DNA from: Bacteroides fluxus YIT 12057
Lineage (GTDB): Bacteria > Bacteroidota > Bacteroidia > Bacteroidales > Bacteroidaceae
DNA: 64,000 nucleotides
NCBI RefSeq assembly: GCF_000195635.1
Contig: NZ_GL882623.1
Location: 78,687 to 142,686 of the forward strand
Direction of reading: 5' to 3'
Shown here piece by piece: positions 8,402 to 16,353 of this stretch (its first letter is position 1; the number at the start of each line of letters is the position of its first letter). The notes beneath the pieces were generated by a model. The model was not told the DNA's origin. It was given only the letters and a program-made list of their open reading frames with translations, and made no database searches. Position numbers and translations under genes: made by a program.

Positions 8402-9703
8402 ATGCGATATTATAGTACCAACAAACAAGCCTCCGACGCTACTCTTGAAGAAGCGGTAGTGAAAGGACTTGCCGCCGACAAGGGACTTTTCATGCCCTTT
8501 ACCATCCAACCGCTGCCACAGGATTTCTATGACAGCATCGACGCGCTCAGTTTCCAGGAGATAGCCTATCGCGTGGCAGACGCTTTCTTTGGGGAAGACG
8601 TACCGGCCGATACCTTGAAACAGATTGTCTATGACACGCTGAACTTTGACGTTCCGTTAGTGAAAGTAACGGAGAATATCTATTCTCTGGAGTTGTTCCA
8701 CGGTCCTACCCTTGCCTTCAAGGATGTGGGCGGACGTTTTATGGCTCGTCTGTTGGGCTACTTCATCCGGAAAGAGGGCAAGAAGCAGGTGAATGTATTG
8801 GTCGCTACTTCCGGTGATACGGGCAGTGCCGTAGCCAATGGCTTCCTCGGGGTGGAGGGTATCCATGTATACGTGCTTTATCCGAAGGGCAAAGTCAGCG
8901 AGATACAGGAAAAGCAGTTCACCACTTTGGGGCAGAACATCACTGCCCTTGAAGTAGATGGAACATTCGACGATTGCCAGGCTCTGGTAAAGTCCGCTTT
9001 CATGGACAGGGAACTGAACGGGCGTCTGTTGCTCACCAGTGCCAATTCCATCAATGTAGCCCGTTTCCTGCCGCAGGCTTTCTACTATTTCTATGCGTAT
9101 GCCCAGCTGAAAAGAGCCACGGGTGGCTTGTCACCGGTCATTTGCGTGCCCAGCGGCAACTTCGGCAATATTACCGCCGGACTCTTCGGCAAGCGTATGG
9201 GGCTTCCCGTGAAACGGTTTATCGCGGCCAATAACCGTAATGATATCTTCTATCAATACTTGCAAACGGGTGTTTACACTCCGCGCCCCAGTATAGCTAC
9301 CATTGCCAACGCCATGGATGTGGGCGATCCGAGTAACTTTGCCCGTGTGCTCGACCTGTATGGCAATGACCATGCCGCCATCTCCGCCGAAATCAGCGGC
9401 GCCACTTATACCGATGCGCAGATTGCAGAAACCATGAAGAAAGTCTGGAAGGAGGAGCGTTACCTGCTTGATCCTCACGGTGCCTGCGGTTTCCGTGCCT
9501 TGGCCGAAGGGCTGCGTCCCGGAGAGACAGGTATATTTCTGGAAACCGCCCATCCTGCGAAATTCAAGGATACGGTGGAAAAGATTATCGGTGAAACCGT
9601 GCAGATACCGGAAAAGCTGCAAGCCTTTATGCGGGGCGAAAAGAAGAGCCTGCCGATGTCTAAGGATTTTGCTGCCTTCAAGCAATATCTGATGGGCTTG
9701 TAA
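8402..9703 (+). CDS. thrC: Threonine synthase
   Basis: A PLP enzyme that converts O-phosphohomoserine to threonine. The 433-aa length fits the bacterial ThrC group with the N-terminal RYYSTNKQASDATLEEAV segment. The PLP lysine is K107 in TLAFKDVGGRF. The ATSGDTGSAVANGF and PSGNFGNITAGL phosphate-binding loops are intact. It starts 3 bp after the ApgM gene, so the three genes form one transcription unit. The unit ends near the hairpin at 9818-9842. Confidence 0.96.
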   Translation: MRYYSTNKQASDATLEEAVVKGLAADKGLFMPFTIQPLPQDFYDSIDALSFQEIAYRVADAFFGEDVPADTLKQIVYDTLNFDVPLVKVTENIYSLELFHGPTLAFKDVGGRFMARLLGYFIRKEGKKQVNVLVATSGDTGSAVANGFLGVEGIHVYVLYPKGKVSEIQEKQFTTLGQNITALEVDGTFDDCQALVKSAFMDRELNGRLLLTSANSINVARFLPQAFYYFYAYAQLKRATGGLSPVICVPSGNFGNITAGLFGKRMGLPVKRFIAANNRNDIFYQYLQTGVYTPRPSIATIANAMDVGDPSNFARVLDLYGNDHAAISAEISGATYTDAQIAETMKKVWKEERYLLDPHGACGFRALAEGLRPGETGIFLETAHPAKFKDTVEKIIGETVQIPEKLQAFMRGEKKSLPMSKDFAAFKQYLMGL

Positions 9704-9744
9704 CCAGGTGAGCATGGAAAAGAAATGAAATAAAGTCTGAAATG

Positions 9745-9776
9745 TTTGGCTTCGGCTTCCGGATGTTGTATATTTG
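9745..9776 (+). promoter_or_regulatory. Strong consensus promoter with no downstream gene
   Basis: TTTG at 9745-9748 and TATATTTG at 9769-9776 are spaced by exactly 20 bp, a full match to the Bacteroides -33/-7 consensus. It reads rightwards into a 65-bp stretch that ends in a hairpin terminator and has no convincing open frame. Confidence 0.6.
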
Positions 9777-9782
9777 TAACTG

Positions 9783-9848
9783 CAATTTTAGTTCAGATTC
9801 AATTTTAATTTAGTGTGAAAGGAGGGGCGTTGTTCCTCCTTTTCTTTT
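9783..9848 (+). ncRNA. Candidate short RNA between thrC and thiN
   Basis: Inferred transcript from the consensus promoter at 9745-9776 to the terminator hairpin at 9818-9842, about 65 nt long. A GTG-started frame of 18 hydrophobic residues overlaps the hairpin and is probably chance. No RNA family was recognised. The thrC mRNA would end at the same terminator, so the RNA could also be seen as an internally initiated 3' end. Confidence 0.35.
9818..9848 (+). terminator. Rho-independent terminator after thrC
   Basis: AAAGGAGG (9818-9825) pairs perfectly with CCTCCTTT (9835-9842) around a 9-nt loop, followed by TCTTTTTG. Confidence 0.75.
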
Positions 9849-9884
9849 TGATCCTTATCGCATTCCGTTAAAGATGCCGCACGT

Positions 9885-10607
9885 TTACTCCCCGAATGAC
9901 GCATCCCGCCATCCCGGATAATACAATTCAATCCCTTCAATTCCAGGTGTTTCACCTGAAAACCTTCGTGCTTTTGCAGAAAGCCTTTGTGGAGGTTGCT
10001 GAAAAGAAATGAACACCAGGTATTCTCCTTCCGCTTCAATGGTGAACTCTGCCTCCGTACACTCGTTCAGTGTACCTTGCCACCAGTTGGTGAAGTCGCT
10101 GAGAGGATATACCAGTCCTTTGCCATGCAGCCCACGGGCAGTGAAATTGATAATGGATACTTGCTGGCCGGGCGAACAGGAGAAAGTCCGTACGTCACGG
10201 CAGGGGATAAAAACGCCGTAGTCTGTGAACATCCGTACATCGGCTTCTGCACGCATATAGTCGATAAGCAGGCTGATGTTGCCCAAGGTGTGGTCCTCGC
10301 GTTTGCCCGTAGCACCGGTAATGGCAATGTGACGTTTGCCTTGCGACAACAGGAAGCGGACTGCTTTGGTCTGGTCGTTGGTCTCCTGCTCGCTGATGCG
10401 GTGAAGGAGGTGGCTGTACCGGTTACGGTTGTCTTCGCTGATGGAATCGCCGTCACCGATAATCACGTCGGGCACGTTTCCGCGGCGGATGTATTCATCG
10501 GCGGCGCCGTCGCAACAAACCACGTATGGCGCTTCTGCCAGAATCTTCAAGGGCAGGGGATTCGTGGGATATTCCCCGTTGGCCAGTACTACTGCATCAA
10601 ACAACAT
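9885..10607 (-). CDS. thiN: Thiamine pyrophosphokinase
   Basis: Transfers pyrophosphate from ATP to thiamine to make TPP. The conserved CCDGAADEY, VIIGDGDSI and TNDQTKAVRFL segments of the TPK catalytic domain are present, followed by GATGKREDHTLGN and the C-terminal beta-sandwich thiamine-binding domain. The product is 240 aa. The family usually ends near EGEYLVF (about residue 205), so the last 33 or so residues are an unusual tail. It lies 236 bp downstream of pnuT and is probably expressed with the TPP-riboswitch operon, because no promoter match was found directly before it. Confidence 0.9.
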   Translation of the reverse strand: MLFDAVVLANGEYPTNPLPLKILAEAPYVVCCDGAADEYIRRGNVPDVIIGDGDSISEDNRNRYSHLLHRISEQETNDQTKAVRFLLSQGKRHIAITGATGKREDHTLGNISLLIDYMRAEADVRMFTDYGVFIPCRDVRTFSCSPGQQVSIINFTARGLHGKGLVYPLSDFTNWWQGTLNECTEAEFTIEAEGEYLVFISFQQPPQRLSAKARRFSGETPGIEGIELYYPGWRDASFGE

Positions 10608-10725
10608 ACTATATATTTATGATTTTACGATTGAATTTACTTTTCACTACTATTTAATACTTACGCTTTATTACCCCGTAGGCGGAATTCTTTTTTTGAG
10701 TGAAAGAGCTTTGTTCAAAGCTTGT

Positions 10726-10789
10726 GAATATCCGTTCGCACGCTTTGGATATATATTCGCACGCTTTGAATATCCGTTCGCGCACTGCG
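10726..10789. repeat. Three tandem copies of a 21-22 bp unit between pnuT and thiN
   Basis: Units at 10726-10747, 10748-10768 and 10769-10789 share ATATnnnTTCGCnCnCT(T)TG. The third is more diverged. The whole 236-bp gap holds no gene that I can see. It also contains a small AGCTTTG/CAAAGCT hairpin at 10707-10722. Confidence 0.55.
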
Positions 10790-10843
10790 AACAGAGTTTT
10801 CTCTTAACTCCTCCGGCTTTTAGTCTTAGCTTCGGAAGTTTTT

Positions 10844-11482
10844 TCAGTAGCTTCCCGAAAACTTTTCAAAAGGAACTTCACTGTCCATCATTCTCTTCCA
10901 TTTGAAGTAGCCAAAGATAGCGATAATTGTGTAAAGGGCGTATAGGGCGGCTGTAAAATCAAGTCCCTTGTAGATGTATAGCCCTGCACTGACGGCGTCA
11001 ACGGCAATCCATGCCCACCATTGTTCCACATATTTGCGTGCCAGCATCCACATGCCGACAATGCTTAGTGCGGTGGTAAAGGAGTCCAGCCAAGGCACGT
11101 TGCTGTCCGTAAACCGGATCAATATCCAGGCGATGCCTGTAAAGGCCACAGCAAATGCGGCGGCAAGCGGCAGCAGATAACGCGCCGGCATGCGGGTGAT
11201 GGGGAGTTCGGGACTCTCCGCCTGTTGACCGGATACTTGTTTCCGCAAGATTTTCCGGCGGAGGAAGCTGCCGTATTTCCACATTGCCCAGCCATAAATG
11301 GCAGCGCCCAAATAGTAGATGTTGATGCCGAAATCAGCATATAGTCCGGCATCATAATAGACAAAGATATAGACAGCAGGCATGATGATACCTGCTATCC
11401 ATAAATAAATGCTGGCACGGTACTCTAACCAGAGGTAGAGAATCCCGATGAGAGTACCTGCTATTTCGAGGGTATGTTCCAT
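10844..11482 (-). CDS. pnuT: PnuC-family transporter, probably PnuT (thiamine)
   Basis: A hydrophobic protein of about 212 aa with roughly seven membrane segments and PnuC-type motifs (WLEYRASIYLW, a tryptophan-rich AIYGWAMWKYG, VEQWWAWIAVDAVS). PnuC proteins facilitate diffusion of vitamin precursors that are trapped by phosphorylation inside the cell. Position between a TPP-riboswitch-controlled TonB receptor and thiamine pyrophosphokinase points to thiamine, the PnuT subgroup. The frame is open for 52 residues upstream inside the receptor gene; the ATG at 11482, 2 nt after the receptor stop, is the sensible start. Confidence 0.88.
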   Translation of the reverse strand: MEHTLEIAGTLIGILYLWLEYRASIYLWIAGIIMPAVYIFVYYDAGLYADFGINIYYLGAAIYGWAMWKYGSFLRRKILRKQVSGQQAESPELPITRMPARYLLPLAAAFAVAFTGIAWILIRFTDSNVPWLDSFTTALSIVGMWMLARKYVEQWWAWIAVDAVSAGLYIYKGLDFTAALYALYTIIAIFGYFKWKRMMDSEVPFEKFSGSY

Positions 11483-11484
11483 TG

Positions 11485-13791
11485 TCAGAAACTCAATGAT
11501 AGATGTCCCAATACATTCGTTCCTGCCTGTGCGGCATAGCCTGTATAGTTGTTGCGGCGCTCCGGCGAGTTGGTATAGTCGCTGGAGGCCCAGCCGTTGT
11601 TCTCGTATTCTTCGTTGAAGAGGTTGTAAACGGTACATCCGATAGTAACGGATTTCAGCTTCGGAAGTTTGAAGGTGTAGGCCAGATTCAGGTTGCTTAC
11701 GAAATAGGCGTCCAGCAAGTGGTCTTCAATGTCCATGTTGCTCATGTACTGCTTGCTTACGTATTGGGATTGCAAGGAGACCTCCAGCCCTTTGTAGGCA
11801 TATCCGAAGCGGTTGCTCAGTATGAAATCCGGTGAGAAGGCGATGTGGGTGGTACCGTGGTCGATCTTTACACCGGGCAATTCATTCCAGTCCTCGTCGT
11901 ATCCGTAGAGTGTCTCTACGAAATTCTTGATACGGTTGCGGCTCAGGGTGGCGTTGATGTCCCATTGGAAACCGCAGGACAGCTTCAGGCCACCTGTCAG
12001 CTCGATACCCATGCGGTAACTGTCCGGCACGTTGGCGGCTACGGCTTCACCGATTTCATTCAGCTCGCCTGTCAGGACAAGCTGGTCCTTGTAGTCCATG
12101 TAGTAGAAATTGGCGCCCAGATGCAGCCATGAGTTGGAGAAGGTATAGCCCAGCTCATAGTCGAAGAGGCGCTCTGCCTTGGGAGGATCGGTCAGCAGGC
12201 CGTCGGTATAGTTGTTGCGGGTAGGCTCTTTGTGGGCTACACTGAACGAACCGTACAGGCGGTGGTTGCGGTTGATCTGCCAGGACAATCCGGCTTTGGG
12301 GTTGAAGAAGTCAAATTTCTCGTCGATGTCAAGGTGTTGCAATGCATGGACGGCGGAATTCCATTTGTCGTTCTCACCATTCATCTTGTAGGTGATGTGG
12401 CGATATTGCATGTCGGCATAGGCGCTCAGTCCCTTGCCTAATTCATAGTTGGCTTTCAAATAAATGTTACCGTCGTTCTTGGTAGCATTGTTGCGGTAGT
12501 AATCCCGGTCGGGATCCAATGAGCCGAGGTAATTCTTCACCCAAAGCACTTTGCCGAAATGGTCGCCGTCGTAGCGGTTCAAGGCTCCGCCTAAAGATGC
12601 ATGAAGACGGTTGTGGTTGTAGTTTACGGAGAAGATACCGCCGCCGAACCAGTTGTCCATGCCTTTCTTGCGGATGAGGTCGCTCTTTTTTACGGTCTCA
12701 CCTGCCAGTTCGTAAGGCTTTAGACCGTATTCCACCAGTTTGCGTCCGTCTTTGTACTCCTGGTAGTATCCGTCACCTTTGGTATAGTGCAGGCCTACAT
12801 TCAGATTCCATCGGGTGTTGAAGTTATGGTTCACCAGCAGCTGGTAGTTTTTCTGTACGTAGTTGTCCGTCTGGTCGTCGTAGTAATGGAAATTACCTCC
12901 GTCTTTCAGCAGCTCACCGGCTTCTTCAATACCATAATCGTAATCGATATCCGGTTGGTGGATTCCTCCATTCTTGTCGGCCACATACATATAGCCGCAG
13001 GAATTAAACCGGCGTCCGAATGCCTCCATTTGCGCTTTGGTAGCATAGTTCCAGGCATGGTAAGTGCGCTCTTTTCCGGCGAACGTAATCAGTTTGACAG
13101 AGGTATTGTCGTTATAATACCCCCCTTGCAGGTAATAGGAGTTCAAGCCGACCTCCGCGCGGTCCAGATAGCCGTCCGTGCTGATGTTGGAGAGGCGGGC
13201 GTCGAAGGACCAGTGTCCGTCAATCAGTCCTGTTCCCGCCTTTACCGTTTCTTTGTGGGTATTGAACGACCCGTATGAACCGTTGAATTCAGCATACGGT
13301 TTCAAGGAGAAGTCCCCGGTCTGCATATTGATGCTGGCACCGAAAGCGCCTGCACCGTTGGTAGATGTTCCCGCGCCGCGCTGCACCTGCATGTCTTTCA
13401 CGGAGGAGGCAAAGTCCGGCAGGTTTACCCAGAATACCGTATGGCTCTCCGCGTCGTTGATGGGAATGCCGTTGGCGGTGACATTGATGCGGGTACCGTC
13501 CGTGCCGCGTACCCGCAGGGTAGTATAGCCGATTCCGGCTCCGGCATCGCTTGTGGTGATGGCGGAAGGTATCATGCTCAGCAGGTAGGGCAGGTCTTGT
13601 CCGAAGTTCTGTTTCTTTAATTGTTCTTTGCCTACGTTGGTGAATGCTACCGGTGTGGTGCCTGTGGCACGTGTGGAGATGATTTCTACTTCATCCAGAT
13701 TGATAATTCGCAAGCTGTCTCTCTCGTGTGTCTGCGCACAAACACTCAGTGCTGCCATCAGAAGGCAGGGCACCATTGCATGTCTTTTCAT
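11485..13791 (-). CDS. TonB-dependent outer-membrane receptor for thiamine
   Basis: A 768-aa beta-barrel receptor. It has a signal peptide ending near VCAQ, then the TonB-box-like LDEVEIISTRA. The plug domain spans about residues 45-160 (GTDGTRINVTANGIPINDAESHTV read in pieces; QRGAGTSTNGAGAFGASINM), followed by a barrel ending in the aromatic LSLSF. It lacks the SusC-type N-terminal extension. The TPP riboswitch directly upstream and pnuT and thiN downstream identify the substrate as thiamine or a phosphorylated form. The ATG at 13791 is preferred over an in-frame TTG at 13797. Confidence 0.9.
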   Translation of the reverse strand: MKRHAMVPCLLMAALSVCAQTHERDSLRIINLDEVEIISTRATGTTPVAFTNVGKEQLKKQNFGQDLPYLLSMIPSAITTSDAGAGIGYTTLRVRGTDGTRINVTANGIPINDAESHTVFWVNLPDFASSVKDMQVQRGAGTSTNGAGAFGASINMQTGDFSLKPYAEFNGSYGSFNTHKETVKAGTGLIDGHWSFDARLSNISTDGYLDRAEVGLNSYYLQGGYYNDNTSVKLITFAGKERTYHAWNYATKAQMEAFGRRFNSCGYMYVADKNGGIHQPDIDYDYGIEEAGELLKDGGNFHYYDDQTDNYVQKNYQLLVNHNFNTRWNLNVGLHYTKGDGYYQEYKDGRKLVEYGLKPYELAGETVKKSDLIRKKGMDNWFGGGIFSVNYNHNRLHASLGGALNRYDGDHFGKVLWVKNYLGSLDPDRDYYRNNATKNDGNIYLKANYELGKGLSAYADMQYRHITYKMNGENDKWNSAVHALQHLDIDEKFDFFNPKAGLSWQINRNHRLYGSFSVAHKEPTRNNYTDGLLTDPPKAERLFDYELGYTFSNSWLHLGANFYYMDYKDQLVLTGELNEIGEAVAANVPDSYRMGIELTGGLKLSCGFQWDINATLSRNRIKNFVETLYGYDEDWNELPGVKIDHGTTHIAFSPDFILSNRFGYAYKGLEVSLQSQYVSKQYMSNMDIEDHLLDAYFVSNLNLAYTFKLPKLKSVTIGCTVYNLFNEEYENNGWASSDYTNSPERRNNYTGYAAQAGTNVLGHLSLSF

Positions 13792-13837
13792 TTGCAATAA
13801 TTTAGTTTAGATAAATACAGAAAAGGGGAACTTTTCT

Positions 13838-13915
13838 TCTTTTCCCTACGTCGGCACTACCCGAATCAGGTCAATGGGTATGTTCTCAGCCCGTCATATT
13901 AGGGCACCCCTTAGT
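13838..13915 (-). promoter_or_regulatory. TPP riboswitch (THI element)
   Basis: On the minus strand the conserved blocks appear in order: GGGGTGCC, GGGCTGAGA, ATACCC, GACCTGATTCGGGTAGTGCC and CGTAGGGAA. These are the P2/P3 pyrimidine-sensor and P4/P5 pyrophosphate-sensor elements of the TPP aptamer, with a short P3. It lies 45 bp before the receptor ATG and should repress the operon when TPP is plentiful. Confidence 0.95.
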
Positions 13916-13927
13916 TGAAATCGGTTG

Positions 13928-13958
13928 CAAAAGTAGGGCTTTCTGCTGAAAGTCACAA
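13928..13958 (-). promoter_or_regulatory. Promoter of the thiamine uptake operon
   Basis: On the minus strand TTG (13956-13958) and TACTTTTG (13928-13935) are spaced by 20 bp, directly before the TPP aptamer. Confidence 0.6.
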
Positions 13959-13988
13959 GGAAAGCGAACGAAATTCAGACTTATTTGT

Positions 13989-13996
13989 TAATTTTG
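13989..13996 (+). promoter_or_regulatory. Putative mscS promoter -7 element
   Basis: TAATTTTG fits TAnnTTTG, 29 bp before the ATG at 14025. No clear -33 element is visible. Confidence 0.4.
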
Positions 13997-14024
13997 TACC
14001 ATTAATTTTAAAGCAAACAGAATT

Positions 14025-14894
14025 ATGTTATCACCACTATTAATGGCGGCCTTTGCCGCGCAGAATGCTGATGACGGTTTCAGCAAGTTACAAATATTTA
14101 TCCAACAGTTGATAGACTGGAGCGTAAGTGCCGGTGGCCGTATAATCGGAGCTATCATTATTTTTGTAGTAGGACGCTTTCTGATCTCTTTCCTGAAGAA
14201 GATGGTTGCCAAGTTATTGGCTAAAAGACAAGTGGATCCCAGTATTCAGAGTTTTGTAAAAAGCCTGGTCAATATCCTGTTGACTATCTTGTTGATTATC
14301 GCCGTTATCGGCAAGTTGGGAGTAGAAACCACTTCATTTGCCGCTTTGCTGGCATCTGCCGGTGTGGCTATCGGTATGGCGTTGTCCGGCAACTTGCAGA
14401 ATTTTGCCGGCGGGCTGATTGTCCTGTTGTTCCGTCCTTTCAAAGTAGGTGACTGGATTGAAAGCCAGGGCGTATCCGGTACTGTACGCGAGATTCAGAT
14501 ATTCCATACGATTCTGACTACAGCCGACAATAAGGTGATTTATATCCCTAACGGTGCCTTGAGCAGTGGTACGGTAACCAACTACAGCCATGAGGATACC
14601 CGCCGTGTGGAATGGGTGGTCGGCGTGGAATATGGCGAGAACTATGACAAGGTGGAAAGTACGGTTCGCCGCATTCTTTCCGGTGACAGCCGTATTCTGG
14701 CTACACCGGAGCCTTTTGTAGCCCTTCATGCTTTGGATGCCAGCAGTGTGAACGTGGTGATACGTGTATGGGTGAAGAGTGGAGACTATTGGGGAGTTTA
14801 TTTTGACATGAACAAGGCCATCTACTCTGTATTCAACAAAGAAGGCATCGGTTTCCCGTTCCCGCAGTTGACGGTACATCAGGCACGGGACTGA
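14025..14894 (+). CDS. mscS: Small-conductance mechanosensitive channel, MscS family
   Basis: The 289-aa length is typical for the minimal three-helix MscS. Transmembrane helices are seen near residues 35-60, 80-100 and 105-135. The pore helix GVAIGMALSGNLQNFAGG is Gly/Ala rich as in MscS. The soluble beta domain follows (RPFKVGDWIESQGVSGTV, YIPNGALSSGTVTNYS). It releases solutes through the inner membrane on hypo-osmotic shock. It is a single gene with its own promoter-like site, ending before a long hairpin at 14930. Confidence 0.94.
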   Translation: MLSPLLMAAFAAQNADDGFSKLQIFIQQLIDWSVSAGGRIIGAIIIFVVGRFLISFLKKMVAKLLAKRQVDPSIQSFVKSLVNILLTILLIIAVIGKLGVETTSFAALLASAGVAIGMALSGNLQNFAGGLIVLLFRPFKVGDWIESQGVSGTVREIQIFHTILTTADNKVIYIPNGALSSGTVTNYSHEDTRRVEWVVGVEYGENYDKVESTVRRILSGDSRILATPEPFVALHALDASSVNVVIRVWVKSGDYWGVYFDMNKAIYSVFNKEGIGFPFPQLTVHQARD

Positions 14895-14929
14895 TGGATG
14901 CAGGAACTATCAGACAGACAATGGATAAA

Positions 14930-14976
14930 AGAAGAATACCGCTTGCTGTTGACCGGACAGCAGGCGGTATTCTTCT
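14930..14976. terminator. Long hairpin between convergent genes (bidirectional terminator candidate)
   Basis: AGAAGAATACCGC (14930-14942) and GCGGTATTCTTCT (14964-14976) are perfect complements. An inner TGCTGT/ACAGCA stem extends it to about 19 pairs. It sits between the mscS stop and the stop of the small minus-strand gene. U-runs are weak on both sides. Confidence 0.55.
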
Positions 14977-14987
14977 TATGGGGTGTA

Positions 14988-15209
14988 TCAGTCTTCTTCA
15001 CAAGTGTCCCGGTCCAGATGCAGCAGACGGTTGATTTCCCTTCGCTTTTCCAAATCCGTAAAGTAGGCTTCTACTACTGCGTACAGGTCGAATCCTGTAG
15101 TGGATCCGGCTGCCAAGTCCAGTGATTCTACCATCTTTTCTACCGCTTGGTGAATGCGTTTCTTGCCGATGAAATGCAATTCATTGCTATGAATCAAGCT
15201 TTTTTCCAT
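14988..15209 (-). CDS. Small hypothetical protein (73 aa)
   Basis: Starts at an ATG preceded by AGAAAGTATC and ends just before the hairpin at 14930-14976, convergent with mscS. The sequence is charged and probably helical (KKRIHQAVEKMVESLDLA, TDLEKRREINRLL), without signal peptide or membrane segment. I do not recognise a family. The overlapping plus-strand frame is less likely because it runs through the hairpin and lacks a start signal. Function unknown. Confidence 0.5.
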   Translation of the reverse strand: MEKSLIHSNELHFIGKKRIHQAVEKMVESLDLAAGSTTGFDLYAVVEAYFTDLEKRREINRLLHLDRDTCEED

Positions 15210-15286
15210 GATACTTTCTGGTTTTAGTTAGTATAGGTATAACGTTCCGCCAGGTTAGTTAGTTCATGCGAAATGAGTGGCTTTGC

Positions 15287-16177
15287 CTAAAACCGCCATG
15301 CCAGTATTCGGCTGACTTTTGTACCCTGGGACATCGGGATTACTCTGTATTCAGCTACATTGACCGCTTTTAGACGGGCATACAGCTTTTCCAATGTTTC
15401 TTTTTTGGATACCAGGCAGGTGAACCATCTGCAGTTCCTCTGATACTTCCGGCTTTCTGTAATCATGTTCTGCAGGAAGCGTACTTCTCCGCCTTCACAC
15501 CACAGTTCATTGGAGGTGCCGCCAAAGTTCAGCTTCGTCTTGGTAATCTTTTTTCCTTTCAAACTGCTGAGTTTCCGTAAGTTCCCCTCTTCCGCTGCTT
15601 CTTTTGAACTATGGAAAGGAGGATTGCAAAGGGTTACGTCGAAAAAGTCTTCCGTAGCGATGATGCCGTCCAAAATCTTCCGGCTGTCCTTTTGAAGCCG
15701 TAATTCTATTTTGTGGGCAAGCACCGGATTGCACGTGACAATCTTCCGCGCATTTTCAATGGAGACAGGGTCGATGTCGGAACCCACGAATGTCCAGCCG
15801 TATTCGGTATGTCCGATAATCGGGTAAATGCAGTTGGCGCCCACGCCGATATCCAGGCATCTGCACGGCTTCGTTTCTCCCATATTGTTTCCTTCTTGAA
15901 GGAGGTCGGCAAGGTAGTGGATGTAATCTGCCCTTCCGGGAATAGGGGGACATAGGTATCCTTTGGGGATATCCCAGTAGCTTATCCCGTAATAGGTGAT
16001 CAGCAATGCCTTGTTTAATGCCTTCACGGCCTGTGGATTGAAGAAATTGATGGTAGGTGTACCATAAGGGTTGGGTGATACGAACTTCTTTAGCGGCTGG
16101 TAATTCTCTATCAACCGGGGGAAATCATATTTTCCCTGATGTTTGTTGTTCTTATGTAATTCCATTTTATCTGCCAT
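15287..16177 (-). CDS. rlmF: 23S rRNA (adenine-1618-N6)-methyltransferase RlmF
   Basis: The 296-aa product has the SAM-binding segment [16 protein letters not shown], the acidic [13 protein letters not shown] motif, and the catalytic NPPF of N6-adenine methyltransferases in [10 protein letters not shown]. The N-terminal [15 protein letters not shown] is characteristic of RlmF. It methylates A1618 of 23S rRNA in the 50S subunit. A TATCTTTG element at 16182-16189 sits immediately before the ATG at 16177. The mRNA may therefore begin near that ATG, and the fifth residue, Met (16165), could be the true start. Confidence 0.93.
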   Translation of the reverse strand: MADKMELHKNNKHQGKYDFPRLIENYQPLKKFVSPNPYGTPTINFFNPQAVKALNKALLITYYGISYWDIPKGYLCPPIPGRADYIHYLADLLQEGNNMGETKPCRCLDIGVGANCIYPIIGHTEYGWTFVGSDIDPVSIENARKIVTCNPVLAHKIELRLQKDSRKILDGIIATEDFFDVTLCNPPFHSSKEAAEEGNLRKLSSLKGKKITKTKLNFGGTSNELWCEGGEVRFLQNMITESRKYQRNCRWFTCLVSKKETLEKLYARLKAVNVAEYRVIPMSQGTKVSRILAWRF

Positions 16178-16314
16178 GTGGCAAAGATACGGAGAATCAT
16201 GGGAAACTTTGTGTTCTTGCCCGTACTTATTGGACTTTTGTCCGGACTTTGACTGATAGGGAAATCCCTATATATAAATAGAGGTAATAACCGGAATATG
16301 ACATTTTATTATTT

Positions 16315-16322
16315 TATATTTG
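16315..16322 (+). promoter_or_regulatory. Putative promoter -7 element of the small lipoprotein gene
   Basis: TATATTTG fits TAnnTTTG, 32 bp before the ATG at 16354. Confidence 0.45.
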
Positions 16323-16353
16323 TAATACGGTAAAAACTAAAAAAAATGTTGCC

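Noticed and set aside
9815..9871. GTG-started 18-residue hydrophobic peptide
   Set aside because: It overlaps the terminator hairpin, has no ribosome site and would be translated from the terminator stem itself.
9788..10039. Minus-strand frame of 83 codons overlapping the thiN 3' end and the terminator
   Set aside because: It overlaps thiN in another frame, runs through the thrC terminator and has a low-complexity, lysine-rich translation without a start signal.
10726..10789. Tandem 21-22 bp repeats considered as CRISPR
   Set aside because: The units are contiguous without spacers and partly diverged; a simple tandem repeat.
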